Made by a program: the position numbers and the translations under genes
Source of the DNA: JAPLUA01 sp964625855
GTDB lineage: Bacteria; Verrucomicrobiota; Verrucomicrobiia; Limisphaerales; UBA8199
NCBI GenBank assembly: GCA_964625855.1
Contig: CAZVFC010000032.1
Span: 1-64,000, forward strand
Length of the DNA stretch: 64,000 nucleotides
Direction: 5' to 3'
The notes under the pieces: generated by a model
Told to the model about the DNA's origin: nothing
Databases searched by the model: none
Seen by the model: the letters and a program-made list of their open reading frames with translations, nothing else
In this document: in pieces, positions 25,324-35,025 of the stretch
Position numbering within the stretch: position 1 is the stretch's first letter
Layout: each line of letters opens with the position of its first letter

Positions 25324-25732
25324 ATATGTTTTCTTCAAGTCGCCGTCATTAACTGTCCGGTCAGCCGACTGCCGTGCGGGGCGGGGACGCCTCGCCGAAC
25401 TGTCCGCACCGGACGTTTCGGCGAGAGGTCCCGGACTATCCCTGAGAACTCGCCCCATGCCGTTCAGGAGGCCCGACCTTCGCGGCATTATTGTGCTCAA
25501 ACTCGTCCGCTGCGCCAGCCTGATTTATGCCGTCGCCGGGTCAGACTAACGATGCACCACCCAAGGAACGCCGCCGACGATGCCACGACGGTTTCCTGGA
25601 GTGAGTACGGCGGACCTCCCATGTGGATCTAATCCGTATGGGAGACTCACCCGTATATCGCCGTGGTGACGCCGCTGTTTCCCTCGAAGCGAAAAGGCCA
25701 GTCAATGGTGCGCCGCCTCTTTCCCGGCTAGT
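25324..25732. other. Intergenic region with degenerate family A palindrome
   Basis: 409 bp between the helicase stop and the esterase start. At 25382-25434 a GGGACGCCTCGCCGAA..TTCGGCGAGAGGTCCC inverted repeat resembles the element at 687-800 but is degenerate. The rest shows no ORF, RNA or promoter that I can defend. Confidence 0.6.
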
Positions 25733-28429
25733 TCAAGCCAAGCTCCCCAGCCTCACCAAACGGAGCACCGGCTCGCCGGTCTCGCGCGATCGGCCCAGGT
25801 CCACCTCGAAATCCGCTACCCAGTCGTTGTGCTCCTCGGGGTCAACCAGCATTTGCTGGACCCGCCAGGTGCGCTTGTCTTCGGCGGGGAGCACATAGGT
25901 ATGGCGCAGATTGCGGGCGTTCGGGTCCAGGCAGATGCGTTCGTGCTCGGCGTGGTAAGCATCGAGCGCCTCCTGGAGGCGCGCAGCCGACCAGGGTTGA
26001 TCGGTAGCGCAGGCTTCCAAGCCTGCCGTATCGCGGGTTTCCAAACCCGCAGGCTCTGCCGGCTTGGAAGTCGGCGATGCGGCAGGTTTGGAAACCTGCG
26101 CTACGGGGGATTGGAGATAGCTTAGCGCCTGGTCGAAGTCCGCATTCACCAGGCCGCGGAGGAAGCTGAAGATGCGGTTGCGGATGGCGGCGGTGAAGGC
26201 CTTCGTGTCGCGGGTGATGTCGGCGGCGGCTTCCTCGGCACCGGGCGGGCGGGCCTCCTTGACCTCGGCGCGCTGATAGTTGGGGTCGCGCATCTTTTCC
26301 CACTCGTCAAGCAGGCTCGAATCCACCTGGCGGATCATGGTGCCCAGGTAGAGTTCCATCTCCCGCACGGCGTCGTCCTTGGCGGCGTCGGGCACCGTTT
26401 GAGCGAGGACCTTATAGACGCCGTTGAGGTGGCGCAGCAGGAGGCCTTCGGCCCGCTGGAGTTCATAGTCGCGGATGTAGTCCGAGAAGGAGCGGAACGA
26501 CTCGAACATCTCGCGCGCAATGGACTTGGGCTTGATATTCTCCTGGCCCACCCACGGATGCTTGTCGGCGAAGGCATTGAAGGTTGAGTAGATGAACTCG
26601 CGGTTCGGCTTGGGATATTCCAGCTTCTCCAGCTCTTCCATCCGCTCTTCATATTCCAGCCCGGCCATCTTCATCTCGGCCATCTTCTGGCTCTTGAGCT
26701 TGTCGAGCTGCTTGCGGAGGATGATGTCCGGGTCTTCGAGGATGGACTCGACCAGCGTGAGCAGCACCAGCGGGTAATCGGGCTGCTGCGGGTCCACCAG
26801 GGGCAGCGTTTCGAGCAGGTAAAGCGACAGCGCCTGGTCCATGGAGAAGTCGTCCTGCAGTTCGACGTTGACGCGGAGCTTCGGAGCGCGGCTGTCCCCA
26901 GCCGCAGCACCCTCGGCATTCGGACGCGCTGCGGCTGGGGACAGCCGTGCTCCGGGGGGCAGGATTTCAATAATCCTGCGGTCCACCAGCGAACGGAAGA
27001 GTTGCCACGCGCGTTGGGTGTGGTGCTTCTTGGCCTTGGGAGTTTCGTGGCAATCGCGGATCAGGCGCTGCATGGCACGGCAGCCATCGCCTTTGCGGCT
27101 GAGCACGTTCAGCAGCATGCCGTGCGAAACCTGGAAGCGGGAGGTCAGCCGTTCCGGCTGGGCGGCCATGAGGCGTGTGAAGGTGTTCTTGTCCCAGTTC
27201 ACGAAGTTCTTCTCGGGCGGCTTGCGCTTGACGATCTTCTTGCCGTCCCGGGCCGCCTTCTCTTCGAGCTTGAGGTTCTCGACGGCATGCTCGGGCGCCT
27301 GGGCAACCACCCAGCCGCGGTCATCGAACCCTTTGCGGCCGGCTCGCCCGCCGATCTGGTGGAAGTCGCGCGCGCTCAGGATGCCGGTTTTCTGGCCGTC
27401 GTATTTGCAGAGGCGCGAGAACAGCACTGTGCGGATGGGGACGTTGATGCCCACGCCGAGCGTGTCGGTGCCGCAGATGATCTTGAGCAGGCCCTTTTGG
27501 GCGAGTTGCTCGACCAGCACGCGATACTTGGGCAGCAGCCCCGCATGGTGGAGGCCGATGCCATGCTTGAGCCACTTCCGGATTTCCGGGCCGTAGGGGC
27601 TGGTGAACTTGAAGCCTTCGAGCGCGCTGCCCAGTGCGTTCTTCTCCTCGCGCGTGCAAACGTTGATGCTGGTGAAGTCCTGAGCGCTCTGCGCGGCTTC
27701 GAGCTGGGTGAAGTGGACGACATAGACGGGCGCCCGGCCTTGCGCCACCAGGCTTTCCAGGGTGGTGGCCAGCGGCAGCTCGGAGTAGGCGTACTCCAGA
27801 GGCACCGGCCGGTCTGCGGAGGCAACGGCGACGGTGGGGCGCCCGTTCAAGCGCGTGAGTTCCGCCTCGAAGAAGGTCGTGTCCCCCAGCGTGGCGGACA
27901 TGAGGAGGAAGCGCGCCTGTGGCAGCGTCAGCAGCGGGACCTGCCACGCCACGCCGCGTTCGCGGTCGGCGTAGTAATGGAACTCGTCCATGATGACCTC
28001 TTGCACGTCGGCTTGCGAACCTTCACGCAAGGCGATGTTGGCGAGGATCTCGGCGGTGCAGCAGAGGATCGGCGCGTCGCGGTTGACGGAGGCATCGCCG
28101 GTGCTCAGGCCGACGTTGTCGGGCCCGAACTCGCGGCACAGGCCGAGCCACTTCTCATTGACCAGGGCCTTGATCGGGCAGGTGTATATGGAGCGTTTGC
28201 CCTGCGCAATGGACTTGAAATGCACCGCGGCAGCGACCAGCGATTTGCCCGAGCCGGTGGGCGTATTGAGGATGACGTTCTTGTCCTCGAACAGCTCCAG
28301 GATGGCTGTCTCCTGCGCCGGGTAAAGCCGCAGGCGCTTGCTCTCGGTGTATTCGAGAAAGCGCCCGAGCAGGACATCATTGGCCGGGTGGTCTTCCCGG
28401 GGGAGCAGGTCGTAGAGCGTCAGTGACAC
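25733..28429 (-). CDS. SKI2-like DEAD/DEAH-box helicase (DUF3516-type)
   Basis: 898 residues. ILNTPTGSGKSLVA (Walker A), TCPIKALVNEKW (Ia), IMDEFHYYADRERG (DExH-like), LLMSATLGDT (III), IICGTDTLGVGINVPIRTV (V) and HQIGGRAGRKGFDDRG (VI) define a Ski2-like RNA/DNA helicase with the DUF3516 C-terminal region. The start is GTG 28429. Two linkers are built from REP-like palindromes: about residues 492-516 (26882-26954) and 776-809 (26004-26104). Both keep frame. The surrounding domains look intact, so it is probably functional. Confidence 0.9.
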   Translation of the reverse strand: MSLTLYDLLPREDHPANDVLLGRFLEYTESKRLRLYPAQETAILELFEDKNVILNTPTGSGKSLVAAAVHFKSIAQGKRSIYTCPIKALVNEKWLGLCREFGPDNVGLSTGDASVNRDAPILCCTAEILANIALREGSQADVQEVIMDEFHYYADRERGVAWQVPLLTLPQARFLLMSATLGDTTFFEAELTRLNGRPTVAVASADRPVPLEYAYSELPLATTLESLVAQGRAPVYVVHFTQLEAAQSAQDFTSINVCTREEKNALGSALEGFKFTSPYGPEIRKWLKHGIGLHHAGLLPKYRVLVEQLAQKGLLKIICGTDTLGVGINVPIRTVLFSRLCKYDGQKTGILSARDFHQIGGRAGRKGFDDRGWVVAQAPEHAVENLKLEEKAARDGKKIVKRKPPEKNFVNWDKNTFTRLMAAQPERLTSRFQVSHGMLLNVLSRKGDGCRAMQRLIRDCHETPKAKKHHTQRAWQLFRSLVDRRIIEILPPGARLSPAAARPNAEGAAAGDSRAPKLRVNVELQDDFSMDQALSLYLLETLPLVDPQQPDYPLVLLTLVESILEDPDIILRKQLDKLKSQKMAEMKMAGLEYEERMEELEKLEYPKPNREFIYSTFNAFADKHPWVGQENIKPKSIAREMFESFRSFSDYIRDYELQRAEGLLLRHLNGVYKVLAQTVPDAAKDDAVREMELYLGTMIRQVDSSLLDEWEKMRDPNYQRAEVKEARPPGAEEAAADITRDTKAFTAAIRNRIFSFLRGLVNADFDQALSYLQSPVAQVSKPAASPTSKPAEPAGLETRDTAGLEACATDQPWSAARLQEALDAYHAEHERICLDPNARNLRHTYVLPAEDKRTWRVQQMLVDPEEHNDWVADFEVDLGRSRETGEPVLRLVRLGSLA
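26004..26104. repeat. REP-like palindrome, family C, inside helicase gene
   Basis: Outer 25-bp arms 26004-26028 and 26080-26104 match at 23 positions. Between and within them lie four ~16-bp palindromes built on CAGGTTTCCAAACCTG-like units. It encodes the S/P/A/T-rich linker near the helicase C-terminus. Confidence 0.88.
26882..26954. repeat. REP-like palindrome, family B, inside helicase gene
   Basis: 27-bp arms 26882-26908 and 26928-26954 with one mismatch and a 19-bp spacer; same core as the intergenic element at 7886-8047. It encodes the LSPAAARPNAEGAAAGDS stretch of the helicase. Confidence 0.92.
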
Positions 28430-28830
28430 ACAAGGAAGTTGCGTTCAACATCTGTGGCCGGGCGACCGGCAACTTCCGGTTCCCCAGCCGCCGGTAATCT
28501 TGTCGGAGCCCTGGGCGGATTGCACGCCATTTCTGGCGTGTGCCGCAAGGCTTTGCCCGCGTGCTGTCTTGGTGTGGCGCTAGCTGAACAGAGGCTGCGG
28601 AACCTGTCATTTGCGCCGCCCGGAAATCGCGGAGCGAGGGGCCGATGCCAGATCACCTGCTGAACGGAACGGCGCTTAGCTAAGGCGTAAATCACTAGGA
28701 CTTAGGCACTTGCAGATGAGCACGCAAGCCCCCGGCAGGCAAGCCTCGAGTCGGGCTCGCCCACCGCAGCTCGGTTGATTTACGCACCGGACGGGTCCCG
28801 GAATGCTTAGACAGGTACCAGACCCGTACG
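28430..28830. other. Intergenic region without recognised gene
   Basis: About 400 bp between the divergent helicase and GH2 genes. I see no credible ORF, RNA gene or terminator here, apart from the inverted repeat listed next to it. Confidence 0.5.
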
Positions 28831-28877
28831 AGACAGGACATGGCTTAATAGAAATTCTATTAAGCCAGGTGCTGTCT
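28831..28877. promoter_or_regulatory. 47-bp inverted repeat upstream of GH2 gene
   Basis: 23-bp arms (28831-28853 and 28855-28877) around one central base match at 21 positions; the inner 13 bp, TGGCTTAATAGAA, are perfect. The AT-rich core differs from its GC-rich surroundings. It lies 85 bp before the ATG of the GH2 gene and could be an operator or an RNA hairpin. Confidence 0.55.
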
Positions 28878-28961
28878 TGGTGGTGTCTATGCACTGGCTA
28901 CCGCCCGAGGTGGCGCCTGCGCTGCTGGACTTTCATTCCCTTCCTCATTACCCTGGGGCCA

Positions 28962-31900
28962 ATGAACTCGTTCAGACCGACGCGCCGCGGTCGCGCTCGG
29001 CTGTTGGGCCTCGGCCTTCTCGCTATGCTCGGCCTGTTGCCGGAGGCCCAGGCTGGCCGGACTGAATTGGACCTCGGCGGGTCATGGCAGTTCCAGAAAG
29101 TCAGCCAGCTCAGCTTCCCGCCTTCCAACAACTGGCAAACCGTCACAGTTCCTGGATTCCTGTCCGGCTGGCAATACGAGCATGCCTGGTTCCGCCGCGT
29201 CTTCACTTTGCCCTCCGCCATGGCGGGCACGCAGCTCAAGCTCCGGTTTGGCGGCGTGAAGCACAATGCCCAAGTCTGGCTCAACGGCACCCCGATCGGC
29301 GGCTATTTGAACGGCTACGAGCCGTTCGAGCTGGATATGACCGCAGCCGCTCTCATCAACCAGACCAACGAGTTGATCGTCGGCGTGACCGACTGGACGG
29401 CAACCTTCGCCGCCCCCGTTGATTTCGGCACGCTCGAGCCTAACGAAAACGCGCGCGACCATGCCAAGGATACCATTCTGGCTCCCATCGGCGGGCGCTA
29501 CGAATTATACGGCGTCTGGCAGCCGGTTAAGGTGGTCAGCGTGCCGGCGATTTCCATCGCCGATGCCTTTGTGATGCCGTCGGTGCGGACGCAGCAGGTG
29601 ACGGTTCGGTTGACGCTGCGCAACGACAGCGCCTCAAGCCAAACCGTCAGTCTCACCAACCGTGTGCTGGATGGCGCCAGCACCGTGCTGACACTGCCGG
29701 ATCGGCAGGTCATTGTGCCTGCGCTCACCAACATCCAGCTAGACATTCCAGCGTCGTGGTCCAGTCCGCACCTGTGGACTCCGTCCAATCCGTATCTCTA
29801 TTTCCTGGAGACCACCCTCGTCAGCGCCTTCGGGCAGGACCAGCTCCGGACTCGCTTCGGCTTTCGCGAGTTCTGGGCCGCCGGCGGGAACTTCTACCTC
29901 AATGGCACGCCCATTCACTTGCTCGCCACTTCCACCTGGCCGCCCTCGGGGCTGGAAGATACCAACCACATCCGCCAGGTGCTGACGGATGTGAAGGCGG
30001 GTAACAACGTCGCCATTCGCTTTCACACGCAGCCGTGGGACGAGCCGTGGTACGACATCGCAGACGAGATCGGCTTGCTGGTCGTCGAGGAATTCGCCGT
30101 GTGGTGCGACCCCTGGTCTTACCGGCTGAGCGACGCGGCCTTCTGGACCAATTACTCGCGGCATCTCTCCGCCGCGGTGCAGCGCGACCGCAATCATCCC
30201 TCCATTGTCCTATGGAGCCTGGAGAATGAGATCCTTCATTGCGGCGGCGAGCGGGCCTATGCGGCCACCGAAGATCAACTGGCGGCGATGGGCCTCCTCG
30301 TTAAGAGCCTCGATCCCACGCGCCCTATCACTTACGAAGCCGACCTCGACCCGGGCGGGGTGGCGGATGTGCTTGGGCTGCATTATCCCCACGAATACCC
30401 CGATTACCAGGTGTGGCCCAACGCCGCCTGGTGGATGGACCGAACCATCGCCCGCGACTGGGTCCCCGGCGGCCAATGGAAATGGGACCGGGCGAAACCG
30501 CTCTACGTTGGCGAGTTTCTGTGGGTGCCAAACACCTCCGCGGGAGACTTCACCATCCTCTTCGGCGATGAGGCTTACTCCGATCCGGCCTACTACCGCA
30601 ACCAAGCCAAGGGGCTGACGTGGCGGATGCAGATCGAGGCTTATCGCGCCTATGGCGTCAACGGCATTTGCCCCTGGACTATGTTCGAGGATCCCTCGGT
30701 CGTATGGGGGCAGTTCGACCTGCATCCCGATCAGAACTACCTCTACCAGGTTCAGAAGGCGGCCTATCACCCCAATGCCGTCGTGGTGCGGGAATACAAC
30801 ACCCGATTCTTTGCCGGCGACACCGTCCAGCGCACGGTCCACGTTTACAATGATCGGCTGACGGCCGGGAGCTTCACTCTCCGTTGGCGTGCGGGCGCGG
30901 GGGCCTGGCAGTCGCGGACGTTTGCTCTATCGCCTGCCGGCCAATGGACTAACACGATTTCCTTCCAGGCGCCCATAGCCGGCGGCACCTTCCCGCTCCA
31001 GTTCGAACTGAGCGACTCCACTAATGTCGTCTTCACCAATACCATCTCCTGCTCCTCCCTGTCTCGAACCTGGCTGGCTGTGCCGCCCGGCCTCAAGGTC
31101 GGCCTTTACGATCCAGCCGGCGCAACGGCGACGCTGCTGCAGCGCTTCAGCCTCCCGTACATCACCGTCACCAATCTCCACACTGCGGCCTATGGCGAGC
31201 TTGACCTGCTCATCGTCGGTCGTGACGCCCTGGCCACTGAAACCTTGCCTGAAATCGGCGCTGCCACCATCGCATCACAATGGCAAGACTTCGCTTTGCG
31301 CGGCGGCTGGTTGCTCGTGCTCGAACAGAGCAATTACCCGTCCTGGATGCCCGCGGGCCTCAGCCTCCAGGACTTCGACGCCAGCTTCGCCTTTCCCAGC
31401 CTCGAGCATCCGGTCACCCATGACCTCACCGCGGAGGACCTGCGCTGGTGGGCGGACGACCATCGGCTCGTTACCCGCGCTCTCAAAGTGCCGGCGAGCG
31501 GCAACCTGCGTGTGCTGGCCAGAGTCGGCTCGCGCGCCGGTCTCGAATACGCCGCTGCCCTCGAGGTGCCGCTCGATGACGGGGGCCTGCTCTGCTCGCA
31601 GTGCTTGCTGACCGAACGGTTCGACTGCGAGCCGCTGGCCGGCCTCCTGCTCCAGCGCCTCCTCGACCATTGTGCCTCGGCCGCCGGCCATCTGCGGCCG
31701 CGCCCGGCCGCGTTGCTCGCGGAGCCGAATTCGCCCGCCGCGACACGGCTCGCCCAGCTCGGGTTGCTGGCGGAGAACATCTCGGGCCGGCTCACCAACT
31801 GCGACCCGGCGCTTTACCCGGTGCTCGTGGTTGCCGGGAGCAACGACGCCTGGCAGGAAGCCCGGCTGCAGCTTGCGAGCCTCACCAGCTACGTCGAGCG

Positions 31901-33329
31901 CGGCGGCAAGCTCCTGCTCCATCGCCCCGATAGCGCGTTCCTCGCTGTCACTCAGCCCTTGCTGTTTCCCGACCTGGAGTTCGCCGGCAGCAATCTCGGC
32001 CTCGTCTTGCGCCGCGACATCACCAACGCCGCCGTGCGGCTCGTCAACTACGACCTCTATTGGATCGCCCAGCCCGGCACCTGGAACCAGTCGGAGGTGC
32101 TTTCAACCAATGTCGCCAGCCGCTTCTACCGCAAGCGCTTTGGCCTGACCAACTACAACACGATTCAAGTGGCGAACATGCCGATCCACACCTCCGGCGG
32201 CGCCAGCTCGGGCGGTTGGCTGCTCTGGGCCAACGGCTACGTCGCCCAGGACATCGTCATTGCGCAGGCCGGCACCTACCTGTTCAACGTCTCCGCCAGG
32301 GGCACCCCCGTCCTGGGAGGCTGGCCCCAGATGAGCCTCAAGATTGACGGTCGTGCCCGGGACACCGTCACGGTTCCCACCAACCAGCTCGCTTTCTACT
32401 GCCTGAGCGCCTATCTCACGCCCGGCACCCATCAACTGGCCGTCTCCTTTGATAACGACGCCTACGCGCCGCCCGAGGACCGCAACCTCTTCCTCGCTCA
32501 GATTCTTTGGGGCCGGGACGACGACAACAGCCCCGTCGCGCTCCTCACCCAGCCCGGCGCGGTCGCCCAGGTGCGCCGCGGCAACGGATTGATCCTGCTG
32601 GATGAGATCTGCTGGGATACCGAGTCGCAGAATGCGACCAAGGCCGGGCGTTTCGCCTGCGAAGTGCTGACCGGTCTGGGCGCGGCCATGCGGCTCCCGC
32701 CCGCCCTCAGCCTCCAGGCGGTGGCCATGAGCAATGTCAACGTCTCCGCGTATTATGTCTCCGACGGCGTGGCGCGGCTCGCCAGCAATGGGCGGATTGA
32801 GACTTCCGTGAGCTTCACCACCTCGGGCAGCTACACCTTTCAAGTCATCGCCGGGGGCACGGCGGCGCTGGGCGTGTTGCCGCAGGTGGGCATTACGGTG
32901 GACGGCGTGATCCGCACCAACTTCTTCCTCACGACCACCAACATGACGACTTACACGATCACGCTCTCCGTCGCGGCCGGGACGCACAAGATTGGCCTGG
33001 CGTTCCTGAACGATTATTACGCGCCGCCCGAGGACCGCAACGCGGCCTTCAGCCTGCTGACCATCACGCTCCCGGCCGCGCCCCGCATCACCTCCCTCTA
33101 CGCCGACCCGTTGCAGCACCTGGCGACGCTCCAGTGGGAAGGCCTCGCCGGAAAGTCGTACGAAGTGCAGATTGCCTCGAACCTCCTCAGCGGATTTCAA
33201 CCTGCCGCAGTCGTTACCAACAACAGTTCGGTTGCCAGTTGGCAGGACACCGGCGGCGTCTGGGGCGCGCCTCCCTTGAGCCCCGCCTCACCCCAGCGCT
33301 ATTACCGCATTCGCCAAACCAGCCCTTAA
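28962..33329 (+). CDS. Secreted glycoside hydrolase family 2 enzyme
   Basis: 1455 residues. Signal peptide (LLGLGLLAMLGLLPEAQA), GH2 sugar-binding domain (GGSWQFQKVS, FRRVFTLPSAM, VWLNGTPIGGYLNGYEPFE), immunoglobulin-like domain, then the TIM barrel: IVLWSLENE with the acid/base Glu near 421 and LYVGEFLW with the nucleophile Glu near 517. A Rossmann/amidotransferase-like region (~700-1000) follows. Two CBM-like modules end in APPEDRNL and APPEDRNA (~1093-1184 and ~1276-1369), like Ca-dependent xylan-binding modules. The C-terminal ~70 residues are the beta domain shared with 8120 and 49858. Likely beta-galactosidase/glucuronidase/mannosidase-like; substrate unknown. Confidence 0.88.
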   Translation: MNSFRPTRRGRARLLGLGLLAMLGLLPEAQAGRTELDLGGSWQFQKVSQLSFPPSNNWQTVTVPGFLSGWQYEHAWFRRVFTLPSAMAGTQLKLRFGGVKHNAQVWLNGTPIGGYLNGYEPFELDMTAAALINQTNELIVGVTDWTATFAAPVDFGTLEPNENARDHAKDTILAPIGGRYELYGVWQPVKVVSVPAISIADAFVMPSVRTQQVTVRLTLRNDSASSQTVSLTNRVLDGASTVLTLPDRQVIVPALTNIQLDIPASWSSPHLWTPSNPYLYFLETTLVSAFGQDQLRTRFGFREFWAAGGNFYLNGTPIHLLATSTWPPSGLEDTNHIRQVLTDVKAGNNVAIRFHTQPWDEPWYDIADEIGLLVVEEFAVWCDPWSYRLSDAAFWTNYSRHLSAAVQRDRNHPSIVLWSLENEILHCGGERAYAATEDQLAAMGLLVKSLDPTRPITYEADLDPGGVADVLGLHYPHEYPDYQVWPNAAWWMDRTIARDWVPGGQWKWDRAKPLYVGEFLWVPNTSAGDFTILFGDEAYSDPAYYRNQAKGLTWRMQIEAYRAYGVNGICPWTMFEDPSVVWGQFDLHPDQNYLYQVQKAAYHPNAVVVREYNTRFFAGDTVQRTVHVYNDRLTAGSFTLRWRAGAGAWQSRTFALSPAGQWTNTISFQAPIAGGTFPLQFELSDSTNVVFTNTISCSSLSRTWLAVPPGLKVGLYDPAGATATLLQRFSLPYITVTNLHTAAYGELDLLIVGRDALATETLPEIGAATIASQWQDFALRGGWLLVLEQSNYPSWMPAGLSLQDFDASFAFPSLEHPVTHDLTAEDLRWWADDHRLVTRALKVPASGNLRVLARVGSRAGLEYAAALEVPLDDGGLLCSQCLLTERFDCEPLAGLLLQRLLDHCASAAGHLRPRPAALLAEPNSPAATRLAQLGLLAENISGRLTNCDPALYPVLVVAGSNDAWQEARLQLASLTSYVERGGKLLLHRPDSAFLAVTQPLLFPDLEFAGSNLGLVLRRDITNAAVRLVNYDLYWIAQPGTWNQSEVLSTNVASRFYRKRFGLTNYNTIQVANMPIHTSGGASSGGWLLWANGYVAQDIVIAQAGTYLFNVSARGTPVLGGWPQMSLKIDGRARDTVTVPTNQLAFYCLSAYLTPGTHQLAVSFDNDAYAPPEDRNLFLAQILWGRDDDNSPVALLTQPGAVAQVRRGNGLILLDEICWDTESQNATKAGRFACEVLTGLGAAMRLPPALSLQAVAMSNVNVSAYYVSDGVARLASNGRIETSVSFTTSGSYTFQVIAGGTAALGVLPQVGITVDGVIRTNFFLTTTNMTTYTITLSVAAGTHKIGLAFLNDYYAPPEDRNAAFSLLTITLPAAPRITSLYADPLQHLATLQWEGLAGKSYEVQIASNLLSGFQPAAVVTNNSSVASWQDTGGVWGAPPLSPASPQRYYRIRQTSP

Positions 33330-33361
33330 CCGCCGGTCCGCCGACTCACCTGCCCGCTCCC

Positions 33362-33787
33362 ATGAAACGATTATGCACGATGCTCTGGCTCGCTCTGAGT
33401 TGCGGAGTGACGTATGGAACAACGATTGATTTCAGCAAGTACATTCGCGTCACGCCAACGAATGCGGCGCAGCACGGGATTAAGTTCTTCTACCACGCGC
33501 CGGTTCCCGCGCTGGTTACGGTCGAAATGCCCTACACGAAAGGAGAGAGGACCTTTGATGAAGCGGTCCTCGAATTCGGCAGTTCGAAGCAGCACTTCAA
33601 GATCCCGGTGCAGGGCCAGAAGCAGGACGGCGATACCCTGTTCGTTGCGTTTTGGATGGATCGGCAGACGCTGCGCGAATCGTCACTGAAGATTCGTTTC
33701 AGCAAGAGAGCGGACATTGAGCCAATCGTGTTCGTCTTCTCGCTCAAGGAGTTCGTTCCGAAGCGCGAGAAGCGACCCGACAGGTGA
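33362..33787 (+). CDS. Small exported hypothetical protein
   Basis: 141 residues. A signal peptide MKRLCTMLWLALSCGVTYG precedes a predicted all-beta domain (KFFYHAPVPALVTVEMPY, FDEAVLEFG, LFVAFWMD, SLKIRFSK, IEPIVFVFSL). It follows the GH2 gene by 32 bp on the same strand and may be cotranscribed. The function is not recognised; a periplasmic accessory role is only a guess from position. It converges on tgt with 2 bp between stops. Confidence 0.7.
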   Translation: MKRLCTMLWLALSCGVTYGTTIDFSKYIRVTPTNAAQHGIKFFYHAPVPALVTVEMPYTKGERTFDEAVLEFGSSKQHFKIPVQGQKQDGDTLFVAFWMDRQTLRESSLKIRFSKRADIEPIVFVFSLKEFVPKREKRPDR

Positions 33788-33789
33788 AT

Positions 33790-34932
33790 TCAGCGCTCCG
33801 CATCGGCCACGCGCGCCAGCAGGACTTTCTTGGTCGGCACGTAGTTGGCTACGAACTCGCGACGATACTCGGCAAAGGTCCCCGCCGCGATCGCCGCCCG
33901 CGTCTCGGCCATTGTTCGCAGATACATTCGCGTATTGTGGACGCTCAACATCCGCAGGCCGAGAATCTCGCCTACATTCAGCAGGTGCCGCAGATAGGCC
34001 CGCGTGAAGTGCCGGCAGGCGAAGCAGTCGCAACCCTCTTCGATGGGCCGAAAGTCCGCCTTGCAAGCGCCCGCCTTGATGCTAATGCTGCCTTTGCGCG
34101 TGAAAGCCGTGCCGTTCCGCGCCACCCGCGTCGGCAGCACACAATCAAACATGTCCACCCCGCGTGCAACCAGCTCCACCATCTGCGCCGGCGTGCCCAG
34201 GCCCATCGCATAGCGCGGCTGTTTGGCCGGCAGGAACGGCTCGGTCATCTCGACGGCGCGCATCATCTCCGGCTCCGGTTCGCCCACGCTCACGCCGCCG
34301 ATGGCGTAGCCGTCGAACTTGAGGGCCACCAGCGCTTTGGCGCACTCCTCGCGCAGGGCCGCGTTGGTGCCGCCCTGCACGATGCCGAAGACCATCTGTC
34401 CATCGCCCCGGGGCTGCTCGCGGCATTCCGCCGCCCAGCGCATCGTCCGCTCGACGGCAGCGCGCAGCTCGCGCGGCGTGCTCGTGTGCGGCGGGCAATC
34501 GTCGAACACCATCGCGATATCCGAGCCGAGCGCGGCCTGAATGGCCATCGCCTCTTTGGGCCCGAGAAACAGCAGCGAGCCGTCCAGGTGCGACCGGAAC
34601 TGGACCCCGTGCGCCTGGATCTTGCGGATGGTCGCCAGGCTGAACACCTGGAAGCCCCCGCTGTCGGTCAGGATCGGCGCCGGCCAGTTGATGAACTGGT
34701 GCAGCCCGCCCGCGGCGCGGATGATGTCCAGGCCCGGGCGGATATTGAGATGGTAGGTATTGCCGAGGATGATCTGGGTGCCCATCTCGCGCAGCTCGCG
34801 CGGGTCAAGGGCCTTCACGCTCCCCTGCGTGCCGACGGACATGAAAACCGGCGTCTCCACGACGCCGTGCGGCGTGGTCAATCGGCCCAGGCGCGCTTTA
34901 GAGGTCGCGTCGGTCTTGAGCAGCTCGAACAT
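33790..34932 (-). CDS. tgt: Queuine/preQ1 tRNA-guanine transglycosylase
   Basis: 380 residues. Exchanges G34 in GUN-anticodon tRNAs for preQ1. Family motifs in order: TPVFMSVGTQGSVK, GNTYHLNIRPG, LTDSGGFQVFSL (catalytic Asp), VFDDCPP, GIVQGG, GGVSVGEP, YAMGLGTP, MFDCVLPTRVARNG (nucleophile Asp region) and the zinc site CDCFAC with a downstream His. Length equals the bacterial enzyme. ATG 34932 start. No other queuosine gene is in the window. Confidence 0.97.
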   Translation of the reverse strand: MFELLKTDATSKARLGRLTTPHGVVETPVFMSVGTQGSVKALDPRELREMGTQIILGNTYHLNIRPGLDIIRAAGGLHQFINWPAPILTDSGGFQVFSLATIRKIQAHGVQFRSHLDGSLLFLGPKEAMAIQAALGSDIAMVFDDCPPHTSTPRELRAAVERTMRWAAECREQPRGDGQMVFGIVQGGTNAALREECAKALVALKFDGYAIGGVSVGEPEPEMMRAVEMTEPFLPAKQPRYAMGLGTPAQMVELVARGVDMFDCVLPTRVARNGTAFTRKGSISIKAGACKADFRPIEEGCDCFACRHFTRAYLRHLLNVGEILGLRMLSVHNTRMYLRTMAETRAAIAAGTFAEYRREFVANYVPTKKVLLARVADAER

Positions 34933-35025
34933 GGTGCGGATGGTCCGCTACGCCGCCGGGTGGGGCAACGGGAAAACTGACCTGCTTCTTTTCCGCGCCC
35001 GCATGTAGTCTGCGCTGCGTGGGTG

